The notes beneath the pieces were generated by a model. It was not told the origin of the DNA and made no database searches. It saw only the letters and a list, made by a program, of their open reading frames with translations. The position numbers and the translations under genes were made by a program. A stretch of 64,000 bases of DNA from Rhytidiadelphus loreus (taxonomy: Eukaryota > Streptophyta > Bryopsida > Hypnales > Hylocomiaceae), in the NCBI GenBank assembly GCA_947034895.1, contig OX344761.1, positions 26,362,863 through 26,426,862 of the forward strand. The letters are read 5' to 3'. Positions 22,661 to 33,885 of the stretch are shown piece by piece (the stretch's first letter is position 1; each line of letters starts with the position of its first letter).

Positions 22661-24966
22661 GTTAGACCACATTTCACCTTGTTAAATTTTATTCAAAGGG
22701 AGAAACAGAGGAATTTTAAAATCTACCTTGGGGTGATGAAATTTGGAAATTTTGAATTCATCATAGTAATCATAGGCTTCCAGTTTGATTAATTGCTCCA
22801 CAATAAGGGACAAACTCTTACATTCATTTGTCTAATGAAAAATTAAGAATTGTTGCACCCTAGATACCACAATATGGGTGTGTAGATATGCAAGGGTTGT
22901 GATTGGCCCTAGAATTCCAAGGTATACTCATTGCCCAAACTAGAGGTACTTTTTGCACTACGCACCCACAACTACATTCCCCCACCAATGTGTTTCTTTG
23001 GAGGTGATTTATCACTCAAAAACTATATAATTTTTGAAGGGAATATTAAGAGGTAGATTCTTCTATTTTCAATGGATGAAACCTCTCAATTGCTACATAA
23101 TCTAGGAACAACATCGTTGTATTGTGGACAATTTAACAAACCCTTGGATGAATACATGTGTTTCTATCCACAATTTACATATTTCATCTATGTTGATGGA
23201 TGTAAATAGCTTCACCACTCCGTCCACTGTACTACGCCCCTTTATGCGCTGCCTAGAAATATCTGAATGAAAAAAACAATCACTGCCCCCATACCAGATG
23301 CAATACCACCAGATGTGGTCTCCTGAATTTAGCCCCCCCTTGGCACATATTCCAAGTCTAGTGTGATAACGGAGTGGAGCCATACTTGGTGCACAAGCAA
23401 CCAGCCCCACTAAACTTCACCACCAAGGTGCTCATCTTTTGCCTTCATTTTTTCTCTCACCAAGTCTAGCCCTTGTAGGACGTCGACGCCAAAAAGTGGT
23501 CAATGGATGACTTGACTATTCACTATAGAAACAAAGAATGCACCTATTGATTCAATCATTCAAGCATTTTGGTGATTACTTTGGTCATTGGGGACCGCAT
23601 TCTTTAAGGATTAAGCTTACATACTTTTCAAGTTGGGTCACTCATTAGGCTTCCTCACCAAGCTAATGCACCCTACACGCTAGGTCATTTAGGCTCCCTA
23701 CAATAACCAACCAATCTATAATGGAAATTGAATGGTCGCATCTATAGTAGTGCAATGAGCTAAATGTGGTGAATGTAGAAAAAAAAGACCCCCTATTTTG
23801 TGCCTAACTAATCTATTTTCTACATCACTCTTAGCTAAAGTAGACAAGCCTATTACCACCCTAATTTACAATCTGAATATCTTAGAGACAACTCTAAGAG
23901 GGGCACATATTTTTCAAAGGTGTGCACTTGTTTCATAAATCAAATATAGGTGCAACTATAATTTTTTAGTTACAATTGTAATTTTTGTGAACTTCTGAAA
24001 TAGTCTACCCTAAAATTACAAAATTGCCCATAAAGTACAATCATAAACATCCCATAAACAACCTATAACTACCTTAAGTCCTCACCAATAAAGGAATTAC
24101 ATGTTACCCCCTGAAGGTATTATTAATTCACTGATTTTGTCAAAAAAATGAATGGATTTGGATGTTTCTCTAAATGGAATTGGAACCAAAAATAGGGGCC
24201 AAAATTGGGCAATGAATAGAATTTGGCCAATCTCCCTTCTTCTTGAATCTCGAATTGCAAATACGAATTCAAAATTTGCAAATTTTATCATGCTTAGCAA
24301 ATAAAAAGGTTTTGTATTTTTTTCCAAGGGTAAAACACGGGGGCAAAAAAGGGCCACGCATTAAGCTTGTTGCACTACTATAAGTTAAGTTTGGATACAA
24401 TTGGAACTCAATCAACTAGTTGGGTCCTTAACATAGTATGTTCTAAAAGCGTTCATCTCCTTTAAATTGCCCCTATTTTTAGTTGAAGAATAAAAATGAG
24501 GTGATTCTTAATTGGACCACTTTAACAATTGAATGAATTAAGGAAAAATTGTTTTTCTATTGCAAGAGCCAATCATTGTCTTTGATTTCTACACATCTCT
24601 TTACAAGTTGCAAGTAGACGGATTTTGGAATACCTATGGTCACAAATACATGCCTATGCTCACAAAAATTTGTAAATTTGTAATCAATTCAAAAATGCTT
24701 GGAAAAATACAAAACCACTTGTTTTAGGTTTCACATCTATTTTTCTTTCTCTAAAAAATGATTTTAAAATATTTTTGTCCACAAAAACCTATGAAAATGG
24801 TGGACCAACCTTTAAATGGTCGCTTTTAGAGCATACTACCTTAACTTAACTAAATTGGGTCAAATCTCCAAACATTAAATCACTGCAATGTACAATTGCA
24901 CATGACAAGTGTACATGAACTGATGTATTATGGGGTTATGTTGTAAATACGAAATTGTAATTGCAT
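22661..24966. other. Intergenic, start of the gene 2 duplication block
   Basis: No gene. From about 23280 the sequence is similar to 34254 onward (GTGCACAAGCAACCA, CAACTTCACC-like and CACCAAGG strings). At 24097-24370 it carries repeat family C (TTTGCAAATTTTATCATG, then GCAAATAAAAA and AAAACAC), also found at 35.85-35.99, 36.54-36.94 and 37.77-38.0 kb. Confidence 0.5.
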
Positions 24967-25005
24967 CGTTTTTCTTGCCTTGATGGTACCTTTACATGTG
25001 TCAAA
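24967..25005 (+). mobile_element. 39-bp LINE tail insertion
   Basis: It is bounded by the 15-bp target duplication AAATTGTAATTGCAT (24952-24966 and 25006-25020). The inserted piece ends with a CATGTGTCAAA string, the LINE family 3' end. Only about 39 bp were copied before integration, an extreme 5' truncation. Confidence 0.8.
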
Positions 25006-25706
25006 AAATTGTAATTGCATTTTATTTGAATAGTGACAAACGAAACTAAGTACAAAGTTGAAACGTTTTCATTCAAACAAACATACCATAAGCATCAACG
25101 TATAAAGTCCAAAAGTAGATGTACAAAAGTTGTAGTGTGTGACATACTACGGGTTACCATGGAAGTTTGAAGAAAAAATTAGTTGTGATTTGAAAAAAAA
25201 TCAATTTCAAAGTTATCCACATCTAAAACTCAATTTTGTTCAACATAATTTGGAATTATTTTATCTTTTGCCAATTTTTTCTTAAAACTCAAAAAAAACT
25301 TTTTGTGACTTGGCATACATCATGTTGGTATACATCATTTCAGATTATTGTACATAAAAATTGAAGGAAATTAACATTTATAGAATTTAAAATATCAATA
25401 ATTTGACAAACATGGAAACAATGTTGGTTCTCACAATATTTGAGTTTTTGGAGAGTGGAAATTGAGAGCATGGGTTAGCACTAGCCATTGTAGAGAGAAT
25501 ACAAGGTGCAATATGGACCATTTTTACATCTTAATGCCCTTGCATTTGAAATATTTGTTGAATTGGGCTATGTGTTCAATTTATATTTCATAGTCATATA
25601 GTAGGTTTTCAGGTTCAATTCTTTTATCTAGAGGCTAGAGTTCACGATGCACATAATTGATTCAACAAATCTAGATATTTTCAGGAAACTGCCAAATGCT
25701 ATTATT

Positions 25707-25709
<3 letters not shown>

Positions 25710-25754
<45 letters not shown>
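25710..25754. repeat. (AT)n microsatellite
   Basis: About 22 uninterrupted TA dinucleotides. It is a length-variable simple repeat. Confidence 0.97.
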
Positions 25755-25755
<1 letters not shown>

Positions 25756-25989
25756 TATAATATTACTTTCCATTAACATTTTAATTATATAATATTTATA
25801 AATGTAAACAATAGAAGATGAATGAGCATACCAAAATGACACAAAATGTTGTGTCATATATGAAAGGCTATACAAATTATTTGATGCAATACTTTTTAGA
25901 TGCGTGAAGCTTTAAGGTGAAGGCAACCAAAAGCATCCATGTACCTATTCCCGTACCCTAAATTGCCTCTTAATGTGTCCCTAGACTTT

Positions 25990-26058
25990 AGTTAAGTATG
26001 TGTCCTTCAAATGCTTACTTCTAATTCGCTAACGCATTTGAAGGACACATACTTAACT
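25990..26058. repeat. Perfect 25-bp inverted repeat, 19-nt loop
   Basis: The left arm AGTTAAGTATGTGTCCTTCA- (continuing AATGC) is exactly complementary to 26034-26058. A transcript would form a 25-bp perfect stem. No flanking MITE ends were recognised. Confidence 0.9.
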
Positions 26059-26309
26059 CTCATTTGCTAACTATTGATTTTTGCAGAGTTTGGTTTAGGG
26101 TCCACCTATGTCACAGGTTTAGTGGTCTAGGAAGTTGGTACTTTGAAAAATCATAGAAATTACATACTTCATCCGATTAATTTTTTTAATATTCATGATT
26201 TTCACTTGCTAATACTACAAATATAACATTTTAAGGAAAAGTTATCTCCAACTATGCTAAATTGCTTATTATGATGGTTTTGGGTGCTTCCACCTTTAGA
26301 GGTGGAGGC

Positions 26310-26415
26310 TTAAAAGGGGCCAATGGACTGGTGACAATTCAGTGTACTACCGCCGCCACCGCCACCACCTCCACCACCTCCAGTTTTCCACCAGTGAACT
26401 CAAATGATGAAATTT
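26310..26415 (+). repeat. CCACCN-rich dispersed repeat, left part
   Basis: The pattern AAAAGGGGCCAATGG, then a (CCGCCACCA)n-type tract, then AAATGATGAAATTT also occurs at 37515-37600 and 38150-38265. Here it is interrupted by the LINE insertion at 26416-26905; the copy at 38.2 kb is the empty counterpart. Confidence 0.7.
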
Positions 26416-26905
26416 TTTTTTTTTTTTGAAACACATGGACAATTTCCATTGCACGGGGAAACAATACACAGAACCAAAGGGGCAAGCCCTCGGCGAAAAT
26501 ATTTATGTTTTTCACAATCTAAAAAGCAAACAACGAGAGCAAACAACTCAAGGAAAAGCAAGAAAAAGGCCCATGGTCAAAGGACAAGCCAAAGCCAAAT
26601 GCCCAGCAGGTCAGCCTGAGAAGGAGGCAAGTCCTACACCCCAAAGAAAAACCAGCCCTATGAATCCCTAGAAGTTGCAAACTCTAGTTGAAAGCACCCA
26701 ACTTCGGATGAGCAAGTTTCCAGCTCATTTTAAGATGGGATCTCTTGCCAAAAAAATCTGATTGCAGCCAAATGCTATCAAAGCGTCGGAGAAAGGTACC
26801 CTCTTTGTCGGGGTATAGTTCACAGAGTTTCGTAGTTTTGAACCACGCCACTCTTGCGTGATCAACAAAAGCTTCCCAGAGAGCTTGCTCAAGTTTTTGT
26901 TGAGG
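26416..26905 (-). mobile_element. 5'-truncated LINE, 490 bp, 17-bp target duplication
   Basis: The 17-bp duplication CTCAAATGATGAAATTT flanks it exactly (26399-26415 and 26906-26922). Reading on minus it ends in TCCATGTGTTTC and a poly-A tract (poly-T at 26416-26427), matching the LINE family tail. The minus frame at 26910-26725 (GCNQIFLARDPILK near its end) is probably decayed LINE ORF2 sequence. Plus-strand frames here are incidental. Confidence 0.9.
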
Positions 26906-26922
26906 CTCAAATGATGAAATTT

Positions 26923-27888
26923 CAGTACATTTGCAATGAATTTAACATTTCAGTTGCTTTAAATTAAATTTAAAAAATTCAGTACAATGACACATTCCGA
27001 ATTCTCATAAAGTCATGGGCCCATGCCTGTATTTACTATTACTATGAGGCCTCTTTAATGTTACCGCCATCTTCCAGGATGTGCATGATAATATGGAGTT
27101 CTGTACCTCTGTAAAAACACTTTTTCATTGCATTCATGCACTTTTTCATCCACATGTGGCGACTTCATCCATATTTTAAGTAGAGATGGAAAATTTCTAG
27201 CTCAAAAAGATTATTTTTGTCTGGAATACAATAGAGATTTATTTTGAAATGGTGTGATTTGGCATTTTGGCCCCCATGGTAGGTGGTAGTGACCATTTAA
27301 AAGCTGATTGCATTTGGTGGAAGCTAGATTCATTGGCACAATTTTCAATAATTTTTTGTAGAAAAAAAATCAGGATTGGCATGTAACGCGAGTCATTTCA
27401 TATTTTTTGGCCCTTTGTAGAATTAGTTATAAATTTTTGAAGTTGAAATACAATAGTGACTAAAAGTGAACACCTTTTGAAATGTACACTTTGGAGACAT
27501 TCAAGGAAGCAAAATCGACCTTTGTGTTAATAGTCACTTTTAGAACAAACTTATCTTCTCCTCACACTAGTCTAAACCAAATTGTGCATGTAAACGTGCT
27601 ATTAAAGAAGTATAAAGACAGAGATTTGGAACTCTTCTCATATATATAGAACTCTTTATTATCACATTTGTAACAACATAAAAACAATTTTATTGATACA
27701 TACTTACATGGGATGATTTTGTGAAAGACAGAGGACCTAAAACTTGAACATCTTTCCTCTCCATACATAGGCAATTACAAAGTGTTAAATTATAAACCAT
27801 GGTCGAGCTTCTAAATATGCACAATAAGATAAAAAGTCTTATGATTTATTCAAACATAAATTCACAAGTCTTAAAGAAACTTTTTTAG
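26923..27888. other. Intergenic part of the gene 2 duplication block
   Basis: No gene. 27600-27790 (ATAGAACTC, TATTATCACAT, GGGATGA, ACATCTTTCC strings) aligns with 39060-39250 in the second duplication copy. Confidence 0.5.
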
Positions 27889-27902
27889 GACCCTCCATCT
27901 TT

Positions 27903-28162
27903 TCTTTTCTTTTGACACAAATAGAAGGAGGCCTTTATTGGAAGAAAATAAGAACCAAACCCAACCACAAGGAGCGGGGGGAGGGGGGGGGGGGGGCGCA
28001 AGTAACAAACACATAATGGACAATAAAATACAAAGAGAGCACCAACCAAAGGGGCGGGAACTGCTAGTCTGAGGTAAGAACAACCTAAGGTGGTTGAAAC
28101 ACAAATCCAACTCTAGGGCCGGAGAGCATCCACCGCAGTGAACCACCAACCATCTCTGTGAT
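27903..28162 (-). mobile_element. 5'-truncated LINE tail, about 260 bp
   Basis: The 14-bp target duplication GACCCTCCATCTTT is at 27889-27902 and 28163-28176. Read on minus it ends with CCAATAAAGGCC, then CTATTTGTGTCAAAAG and an A-rich tail. It contains a G-rich run (about G13 on plus near 27983-27997). There is no intact frame. Confidence 0.87.
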
Positions 28163-28176
28163 GACCCTCCATCTTT

Positions 28177-29075
28177 CATTCTTGGACATTTTTTTCATAA
28201 TGCCCTTCTTACTTGTCATTCAATTTTGATGCATCAACTCTAATTAGTGTATGTAAATGGCAATGCACTTACAATCATCGTACCCATGCAATCAATTGAG
28301 TTGAGAAAAGGGCCTAATTTGCACTCATTTTTTTTTAATTTAGATTTTAAAATCAAGTCCCATAGAGATAACGAGTCTCATTCATAATCTATTCAAGTTG
28401 AGTTGAATTTATAATAGGGCATAGATATTGAATGCAAGTCCAACTACAAGTTGAATTGGAATGATGCAACAAGGTCATATACAATGAATTACACCGTGAA
28501 GCAAAATAATAACTCAAAGGACCATAAAATAATTGGGATTGAGGTTGCTCTGTGCTTGTAGAAAACTCAAACAAATGTCATCCATATACACACACAAGTT
28601 GAATATTTCAAACTTAACTACAATTTTTAACCCAAACATTCGTGTGGCAAATTGTTGTCATGCATAATTGATTGAATAAGTACATGGAGAGAATTGTTAG
28701 AAAACCATATTGACTCCAAATTCCAAGTTGTTTAGTGAATGAAGTTTTCTTGCACAATTGCACACTCCATTTTGCAAGGAAATTTCTACAAGTTTCTTAT
28801 AAATTTTCTTACACAATTGCACACCCCATTTTCCAAGGAATTTTTTACAAGTTTCTAGGAAGTTTTCTTGCAAAATTGGAGGTACTGACTGGGTGTTTTT
28901 TCCTTGAACTTTTGCGGATTCTCTAATCAGGCCCAACTGCACGTGCTAAGCTTAATCCCCATTTCCGAGAAGGTGTCACTGCCGGTACTCCGGTAGTTCT
29001 GCAGCAGAGGGGTGAGATTTGCAAAGGACGGATTGAGTCCATGTCATACAGACAGTTCAGATACCCGAATTTTTA
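28177..29075. other. Duplication-block DNA with a 60-bp tandem repeat
   Basis: 28230-28570 is collinear with 39420-39780. At 28741-28880 a unit of about 60 bp (AGTTTTCTTGCACAATTGCA onward) is repeated about 2.3 times. Its start is similar to 41505-41530. The string TCATACAGACAG near 29044 recurs at 42842. No gene. Confidence 0.55.
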
Positions 29076-29130
29076 TTTTTTTATTTTGAGAAACAAATGG
29101 AACGCTGTAACATTCAGTGAAGGGGATTGC
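29076..29130 (-). mobile_element. LINE-tail-like fragment
   Basis: A poly-T-rich stretch followed by GAGAAACAAATGGAACGC matches the minus-strand LINE tail (GAAACAAATGAAACG). No target duplication was located, so the boundaries are uncertain. Confidence 0.5.
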
Positions 29131-30589
29131 CTTCCATAGATGGAATGATGTGGAATATTCCACATCCGTTAAGCACTCTAGAGCCCTCTTTTATAGAAAA
29201 AAGAACCCTATTATAGAGCATAAATTTAAAGCATTCGTAACAGTGTCTGGCACTGTTACCAGGCAGGGCTGCCCAAGTGCTTGACGCAGTGGGAGTCCTT
29301 TCCCTGAAGGCCTCCCGCGATGTGAAGGCCTTGGCCTTTAGGAGAGGGCTCCACCCTCACCTTGAAGCCAGGGCCCTTTCATTGCAGGAGGCCTTCGGGG
29401 GAGGCCTTCCACTATACATTAGTGGCTAATAGGCCAAGTCTCAAGAAGCACCAAGACTCTACCAAAAGGTTGAAAACATTTGACACACCCCAAAAGAATT
29501 TTTCTTGTGTGCATGATAGGACAAGGTAGTATAGCACATGACAACTTGGCTCGGTTGTTAGCTCCAACTTTACACAATTGAAAAAATAATGTCAGGTTGA
29601 TTCTATGAAGCGATTGGATCCCTAAGAAGAGGATGGATGACAACTAAAGAGAGGAAAAGGCAGCGTCTCCTCAAGCTACTAAATGTCATGGAGATTTTAT
29701 TGCGCTTATCCAAATTTCTAACACTGATGATGAACTGGAACAACATGATTTATTTAGAACAGTGCCTACTACAAATCTTCACAACATTGATGCAATTTTG
29801 GAAGGATAGACTTTGATGAGAGGTGGTGCACCCCCCCCCCCAAATCCACTGAACTAGAGGTGAGGCATTTGCTAAAACTGCAGCTTCACAATTAAGCCTT
29901 GCTTCATGCCAAAAGGGAAAAGTGTAAGAGCATCATTAATAGATACTTTGCATATTCACGGAACAAATTTTCATTAAAGTAACTACACCTAATTTTGACC
30001 CCTTTCTAAAACAAACCTTAATAAATTCTTGCCTAAAGTGAACTTCCACTATTCATAAGAGTTTAGGGTTGATTTTATAAACACCTATTTTTAGCGCTTT
30101 GAATATTCATAGTTTATTCACATAGTGTCCAAAAAATGCATTCTAAGAGAATTTAAAATTCCCTTTAGACTACCAACAAGACCTACAAAAAAAATCAATA
30201 TAATAATCAAAACCATGTTGAACTACTTATTTGGTCAATTTTAGGTGTAGTTACTTTAGTATCCAACTATAGCAATCAAATATTTTGTACACTCTAGTGC
30301 AAAGCGTTGTTTTCTAATCCTTGCTAGAAATAGAGTGCATAATAGGTCGTTTTTGTAAGCCTTGATAGCAACTTCTTGTGCTGTGAATTGTCCCCCAATG
30401 TAGTCATGGTGTGGGCACATTGTCAACTCTACTTAGTAAAAAACCCTTCAAAACCTTCAACTTGTGGAGTTTTTGTAAAAAAGTTGCAGTACTCCCAATA
30501 CTACCCCCCAGATGCAATGTAATTAGCAAATATTTATTGTTTTCACCCAATACTTATGAAAGAATCTTTGTTTGTGTTGATCCATCTTG
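29131..30589. other. GC-rich palindromic patch and AT-rich spacer
   Basis: 29245-29412 is unusually GC-rich, with repeated GAAGGCC and GGCCTT strings and short inverted repeats (ACAGTG, then CACTGT). It is perhaps a degraded MITE. A C10-C11 run lies at 29830-29840. 29965-30130 resembles 41555-41720, a position out of order with the main duplication. No gene. Confidence 0.45.
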
Positions 30590-30665
30590 CAAGGCCACCC
30601 ATGGCTAGTGTATTTGTATTCTCTCTTTGCAATGAAATTCCTTTTCATTTGTTTCAAAAATAAAA
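30590..30665 (+). mobile_element. LINE tail fragment
   Basis: GGCTAGTGTATTTG, then GCAATGAAATTCC, TTTCATTTGTTTC and an A-rich end match the 3' UTR end of the local LINE family in plus orientation. No clear target duplication. Confidence 0.65.
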
Positions 30666-30829
30666 TTCAACCACTGCATTCAGAACAAATCTATATGACA
30701 ATGGGGCATTCAATTCCTAAGCCCACGCTAAAAGGCCCCCTACTCACTATGCATACCACTTTGCCTAAGCAAGCCATGCCCACGATGTTGTGGGGATGTG
30801 GCTGCCCCATCATGGCAATGCTCTTAGGG

Positions 30830-31310
30830 CCTCCTTACATGTATCGGTCATCGGGAAAGTTTCACAGCGGGTGCTATAGTGAAAAATAGACATTGCACTT
30901 TCATATGGACCCGGTGGGTGGGGACAGAGACAATAAAAAGTTTCCACGTATTAGATTCCCTTGTCTCCACCAAGTCTCCACCAATGAGGTTGTCCACTGA
31001 TATCGGTGAAACTTCACCGCCTCCTTTCCCGCTTGCCCACCCCGGCAAGACCGTCGGTGGAGCCACTTTTGTCTTCTTGCTTGAATTAGAGGAAAGTTTG
31101 CCCACCGGGTGAGCATGTAAGCTAGCCCTTAGAGCATTGCCAATGTAGGCCGGGCTACATTGGCAATGGGTGATCGGAAAGCCGGTACTCTAGCCTAAGC
31201 CCATATGGTGGGCTCAGGCTAGAGTACTTCGCGATGAAGCAACAACTTCCCCACTAAAGGAGATCACCCATTTTCGATCAGCCTCCCATTTTCGCAGCTT
31301 AGACTGCTTC
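30830..31310. repeat. Cluster of nested hairpins, MITE-like
   Basis: CATTGCCAATGTA at 31135-31147 pairs perfectly with 31156-31168. A 19-bp stem with one mismatch (GTACTCTAGCCT-type) pairs 31185-31203 with 31209-31227. GGGTGATC at 31168 pairs with GATCACCC at 31262. The region is GC-richer than its surroundings and has no supported gene. It is most likely a palindromic MITE with internal stems. Confidence 0.6.
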
Positions 31311-31904
31311 ATTTCCAATCAGCAAAACTGTAGGTGACAACTCACGTACTATAGGGCCCACGGGAGACACAAATGTCTTGGAGGTGTACATTGAGAGCAT
31401 ACAATGATCACAACATGTACATTGATAGCCTTCCATCAATTTTGTAACCATCCTATGGTTGGAAATAGGTTTGCCTACATATAAGGAATGGGACAAATAG
31501 AATCTTGACAAAAAAATTCATAGTAATTTTGTTTTTGAGGAAAAAAATTTAGAAAATTATAAAATCCTACTGAAATGTATTCCCGCAAGCTGCAGATAAG
31601 CTGAATTGCTTAAGTGATCGGAAGTGGGTGATATACCTTATGTCCCACTCAAACGCCTCAGTAAAAAGCTAAATTCCTTGAAATCAGCTTGATATTCTTT
31701 CTATTTACTATTTTTCCTCTTCAAATTTCTAAATCCATTTAGAATCACGACCAAAAAGTGATCTCCTGAGACAGGGGGGAAATTGGCCGTGTTCCGCAAG
31801 CTGAAGGCCCCGGACGTTTTTTAAGCGAGGTCGATTCAGAGCTCTCCTGCCGTCCCGGGCTCATTTGGAGAGCAGCGGTGGCGATGCTCTTATCCTCAGG
31901 CTAT
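31311..31904. other. Spacer upstream of HMA gene 2
   Basis: No gene. Composition becomes GC-richer from 31.75 kb. From about 31905 the DNA is homologous to 44670 upstream of gene 3. Confidence 0.5.
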
Positions 31905-31991
31905 GTAAAAATAAAAAGTCTCCCGCTTACAGGGAACGCTCATTGCACTACTCTAGACATCTTCCTTTTGTTCAGGAGCACAGGTCTTCCT

Positions 31992-32180
31992 CTCTGACAC
32001 CCCTCAAATTGCAGAGTTGTAACTGAAAGTCAGCAGGGCGTCTTATTTTTATTTTATTCTTTATTTCAATATAGCGTGTTTCCTAACCGTGGTTAAACCC
32101 CAGGTCAGACTGATTCTGGAAAGAGACCAAGCGGGATTCCCGAACTCCGTGTCGAAGGGCCTTCAATTCTTGACCCGAGG
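31992..32180 (+). promoter_or_regulatory. Conserved upstream boxes of HMA gene 2
   Basis: CTCTGACACCCCT (31992-32004), AACCGTGGTT (32085-32094), a GAACTCCGTGT string (near 32143) and TTGACCCGAGG (32170-32180) are in the same order and similar spacing as upstream of genes 1 and 3. The last box has a W-box core (TTGACC). Confidence 0.65.
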
Positions 32181-32206
32181 TCAGGACCTCAGGTTACTGA
32201 GACTGA

Positions 32207-32218
32207 GGTGTATATAAC
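32207..32218 (+). promoter_or_regulatory. TATA box of HMA gene 2
   Basis: GTGTATATAACT lies about 420 bp before the ATG and is followed by AAGTGTCGCTC, matching the position and downstream string of the gene 1 and gene 3 elements. Confidence 0.75.
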
Positions 32219-32630
32219 TTAACCAAGTGTCGCTCTGGAACGCACCATACTAGTCTCTCACATTCTGTTTCGTAGCCTCACGGAGTTCCTCCCACTTCTA
32301 GAGCATTTTGCAAGAGTTTCGATTCGGAGTGATACTCGAGTTTTGCAGAATCACCGTCGCTTTTCCATACATCCTTCAATTTTTCTTCAGCCATTGCGGG
32401 TCTCTGCTCTCTCTTGTTTTCGAATTTGAGCGTAGATTCTTCTCGTCCTGCTGTGTCCGATTGGAGAGGGAATTAAGTTTCCGAGCAAGAGTTTCGTGTG
32501 TTGTGCTTCGAAATCGTGGAGTGTGTTTTCGGCTTTCGAATGTGGTAGCAAGAATTTGTTGGGTTGGGAGAATTTTGGCATTGGGGTGAGCGTCGCTGCT
32601 GCGGTGAAGAGAATTGGAGTGTTGTGAGAG

Positions 32631-33239
32631 ATGGCGGAGTCATCTTACTACCCGATCTACGCCAAGGAGTCCAAGGACGTTCCGGAGTGGATGAGGAGCA
32701 GCCACGAGTGGCAGACGGCGGTGGCTGTGGACAAGCTGCCCAAGTACCAGCTGAAGGTGAAGCTGTGTTGCCTGAAATGCGAGGAGAAGGTGATCGAGGA
32801 GATTCGGGAGGTGCCCGGCGTGTTCGACGTGCGAGCGGAGCGTTTCCAAAGCAAAGTGGTGGTGGTGGCGTCCACTATGTCGGGGCTGGACGAGCACGAG
32901 GTGTTGCGCAAGGCGAAGAAGATTAACCGCAAGGCCAAGTTCGTGCCGCTGGACGACAAGGAGAAGCCGAAGAAGGGCGACGACGACAAGAAGAAGGAGG
33001 AAGAGAAGAAGAAGAAAGAGAAGGAGGAGGCGGAGAAGAAGAAGAAGGAGGCGGAGTCCATCTTTACGTTCATGCCGTCGATTTATGGAGGCGCTCCGTC
33101 GTATTACACGCCCAGTGCCTTCGCTTACATGCCTGGCGAGTATCGTCCAAGCCAGAACTATGCGCCTCGGTACCACTACCCGCCCTTGCCCGGCCAGCCG
33201 GAGGATGGCTACTTCCGGCAATACGTGTATCACTACTAG
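32631..33239 (+). CDS. HMA-domain (metallochaperone-like) protein, gene 2
   Basis: 202 aa, intronless. It has the same plan as gene 1: conserved leader (1-38), HMA fold (40-106) with Cys47-x-x-Cys50 in LCCLKC, Lys/Glu/Asp-rich segment (107-142) and Tyr/Pro-rich tail (143-202) ending QYVYHY. There is no CaaX box, signal peptide or membrane segment. It differs from gene 3 at only six residues (72, 83, 140, 170, 191, 194), so the two are recent duplicates, while gene 1 is more distant. High GC content gives long open antisense frames, which are artefacts. It is probably a soluble metal-binding or protein-adaptor factor; the partner and metal cannot be told from sequence. The intact frame, TATA box and conserved leader argue it is expressed. 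Confidence 0.94.
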   Translation: MAESSYYPIYAKESKDVPEWMRSSHEWQTAVAVDKLPKYQLKVKLCCLKCEEKVIEEIREVPGVFDVRAERFQSKVVVVASTMSGLDEHEVLRKAKKINRKAKFVPLDDKEKPKKGDDDKKKEEEKKKKEKEEAEKKKKEAESIFTFMPSIYGGAPSYYTPSAFAYMPGEYRPSQNYAPRYHYPPLPGQPEDGYFRQYVYHY

Positions 33240-33429
33240 AGCGTGCTTCCCAGAGTGTACTACTGTGCTCCTGGAGGCCTGATCACTGCACAAGACGAGT
33301 AGTTTGTTGTACATTACTTGACAATTTTGCGTCCCACGGAGGCTCCCTGTTTTTGAATTGAGAGTGGCGATTGCCTTCATTTGTAGCATACATTATAGAA
33401 ACCCGAGAGCTGTGTTGGAGTTCGAGGCG

Positions 33430-33627
33430 ATGGTTTGGAGTGCTGAGTGCCGGTGTAGCTTTTGCATCAGGCCGGCCATGGGTTTTCTTGGAACTCCTTC
33501 TAGTGTTTCTGGCGGTTTATGGAAGACTGCTTCTGTGTTGAAGCTTTGCGTGTACATACATTATGTGCAATCTTCATCAACAAATGGCAGGAAAATCCTG
33601 TTTGATTACTTCTCATTTCTGTTTTGA
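33430..33627 (+). other. Conserved 3'-UTR small ORF of HMA gene 2 (65 aa)
   Basis: ATG-started frame in the 3' UTR with the same SAECRCSFCIRPA core and LKLCVYIHYVQ block as gene 1. The frame runs further because the downstream stop differs. Translation is unproven. Confidence 0.3.
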
Positions 33628-33885
33628 TTCTGGTTTTCTCGTGTTTGATTCGTGGCTTTTTGTAGCTTTCAATTCGTGTGCCAGTCTTCAGCGGTTGGGT
33701 CTAGCATTTCAGGCTCAGAAGTCATTGCAACTAAGAGCTTTGTGAAGGAATGTAGCGAGTTTCTAGAAAATGAATCTGAAGTGAGTGAGCAGTCCCGCCT
33801 GCTGTGAGTCAGGAATAAAATGGTGACATTGATTGCCCTCAAGTGTATTACAGAGTGGAAGATCTTGCAGATGAACTCTTCGTTT

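Larger units (their letters stand above)
25021..26309. other. AT-rich intergenic DNA with microsatellite and hairpin
   Basis: No gene. It contains an (AT)n microsatellite at 25710-25754 and a perfect 25-bp inverted repeat at 25990-26014 and 26034-26058. Other parts are A/T-rich and featureless. Confidence 0.6.
23280..33620 (+). repeat. Segmental duplication copy 1 (ends in gene 2)
   Basis: Ordered matches to 34254-46740: 23.38/34.40, 24.25/35.88, 26.31/38.15, 27.61/39.09, 28.23/39.42, 28.74/41.51, 29.04/42.84, 29.87/42.95 and 31.91/44.67 kb, and gene 2 with gene 3. The offset rises from 11.0 to 13.1 kb because of later insertions. Similarity is patchy in spacers and high in the gene. Confidence 0.7.

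Noticed and set aside
26404..26671. Two overlapping Lys/Gln-rich plus-strand ORFs
   Set aside because: They lie on the antisense strand of a truncated LINE bounded by a 17-bp target duplication.
27983..27997. G-run as a regulatory quadruplex
   Set aside because: A single homopolymer run inside a dead LINE copy; homopolymer slippage is a simpler explanation.
32640..33389. 249-codon open frame antisense to HMA gene 2, and similar antisense frames over genes 1 and 3
   Set aside because: They mirror the GC-rich sense genes, are rich in Leu/Arg or Ser/Phe from reversed Lys/Glu codons, and have no domain; they are shadows.
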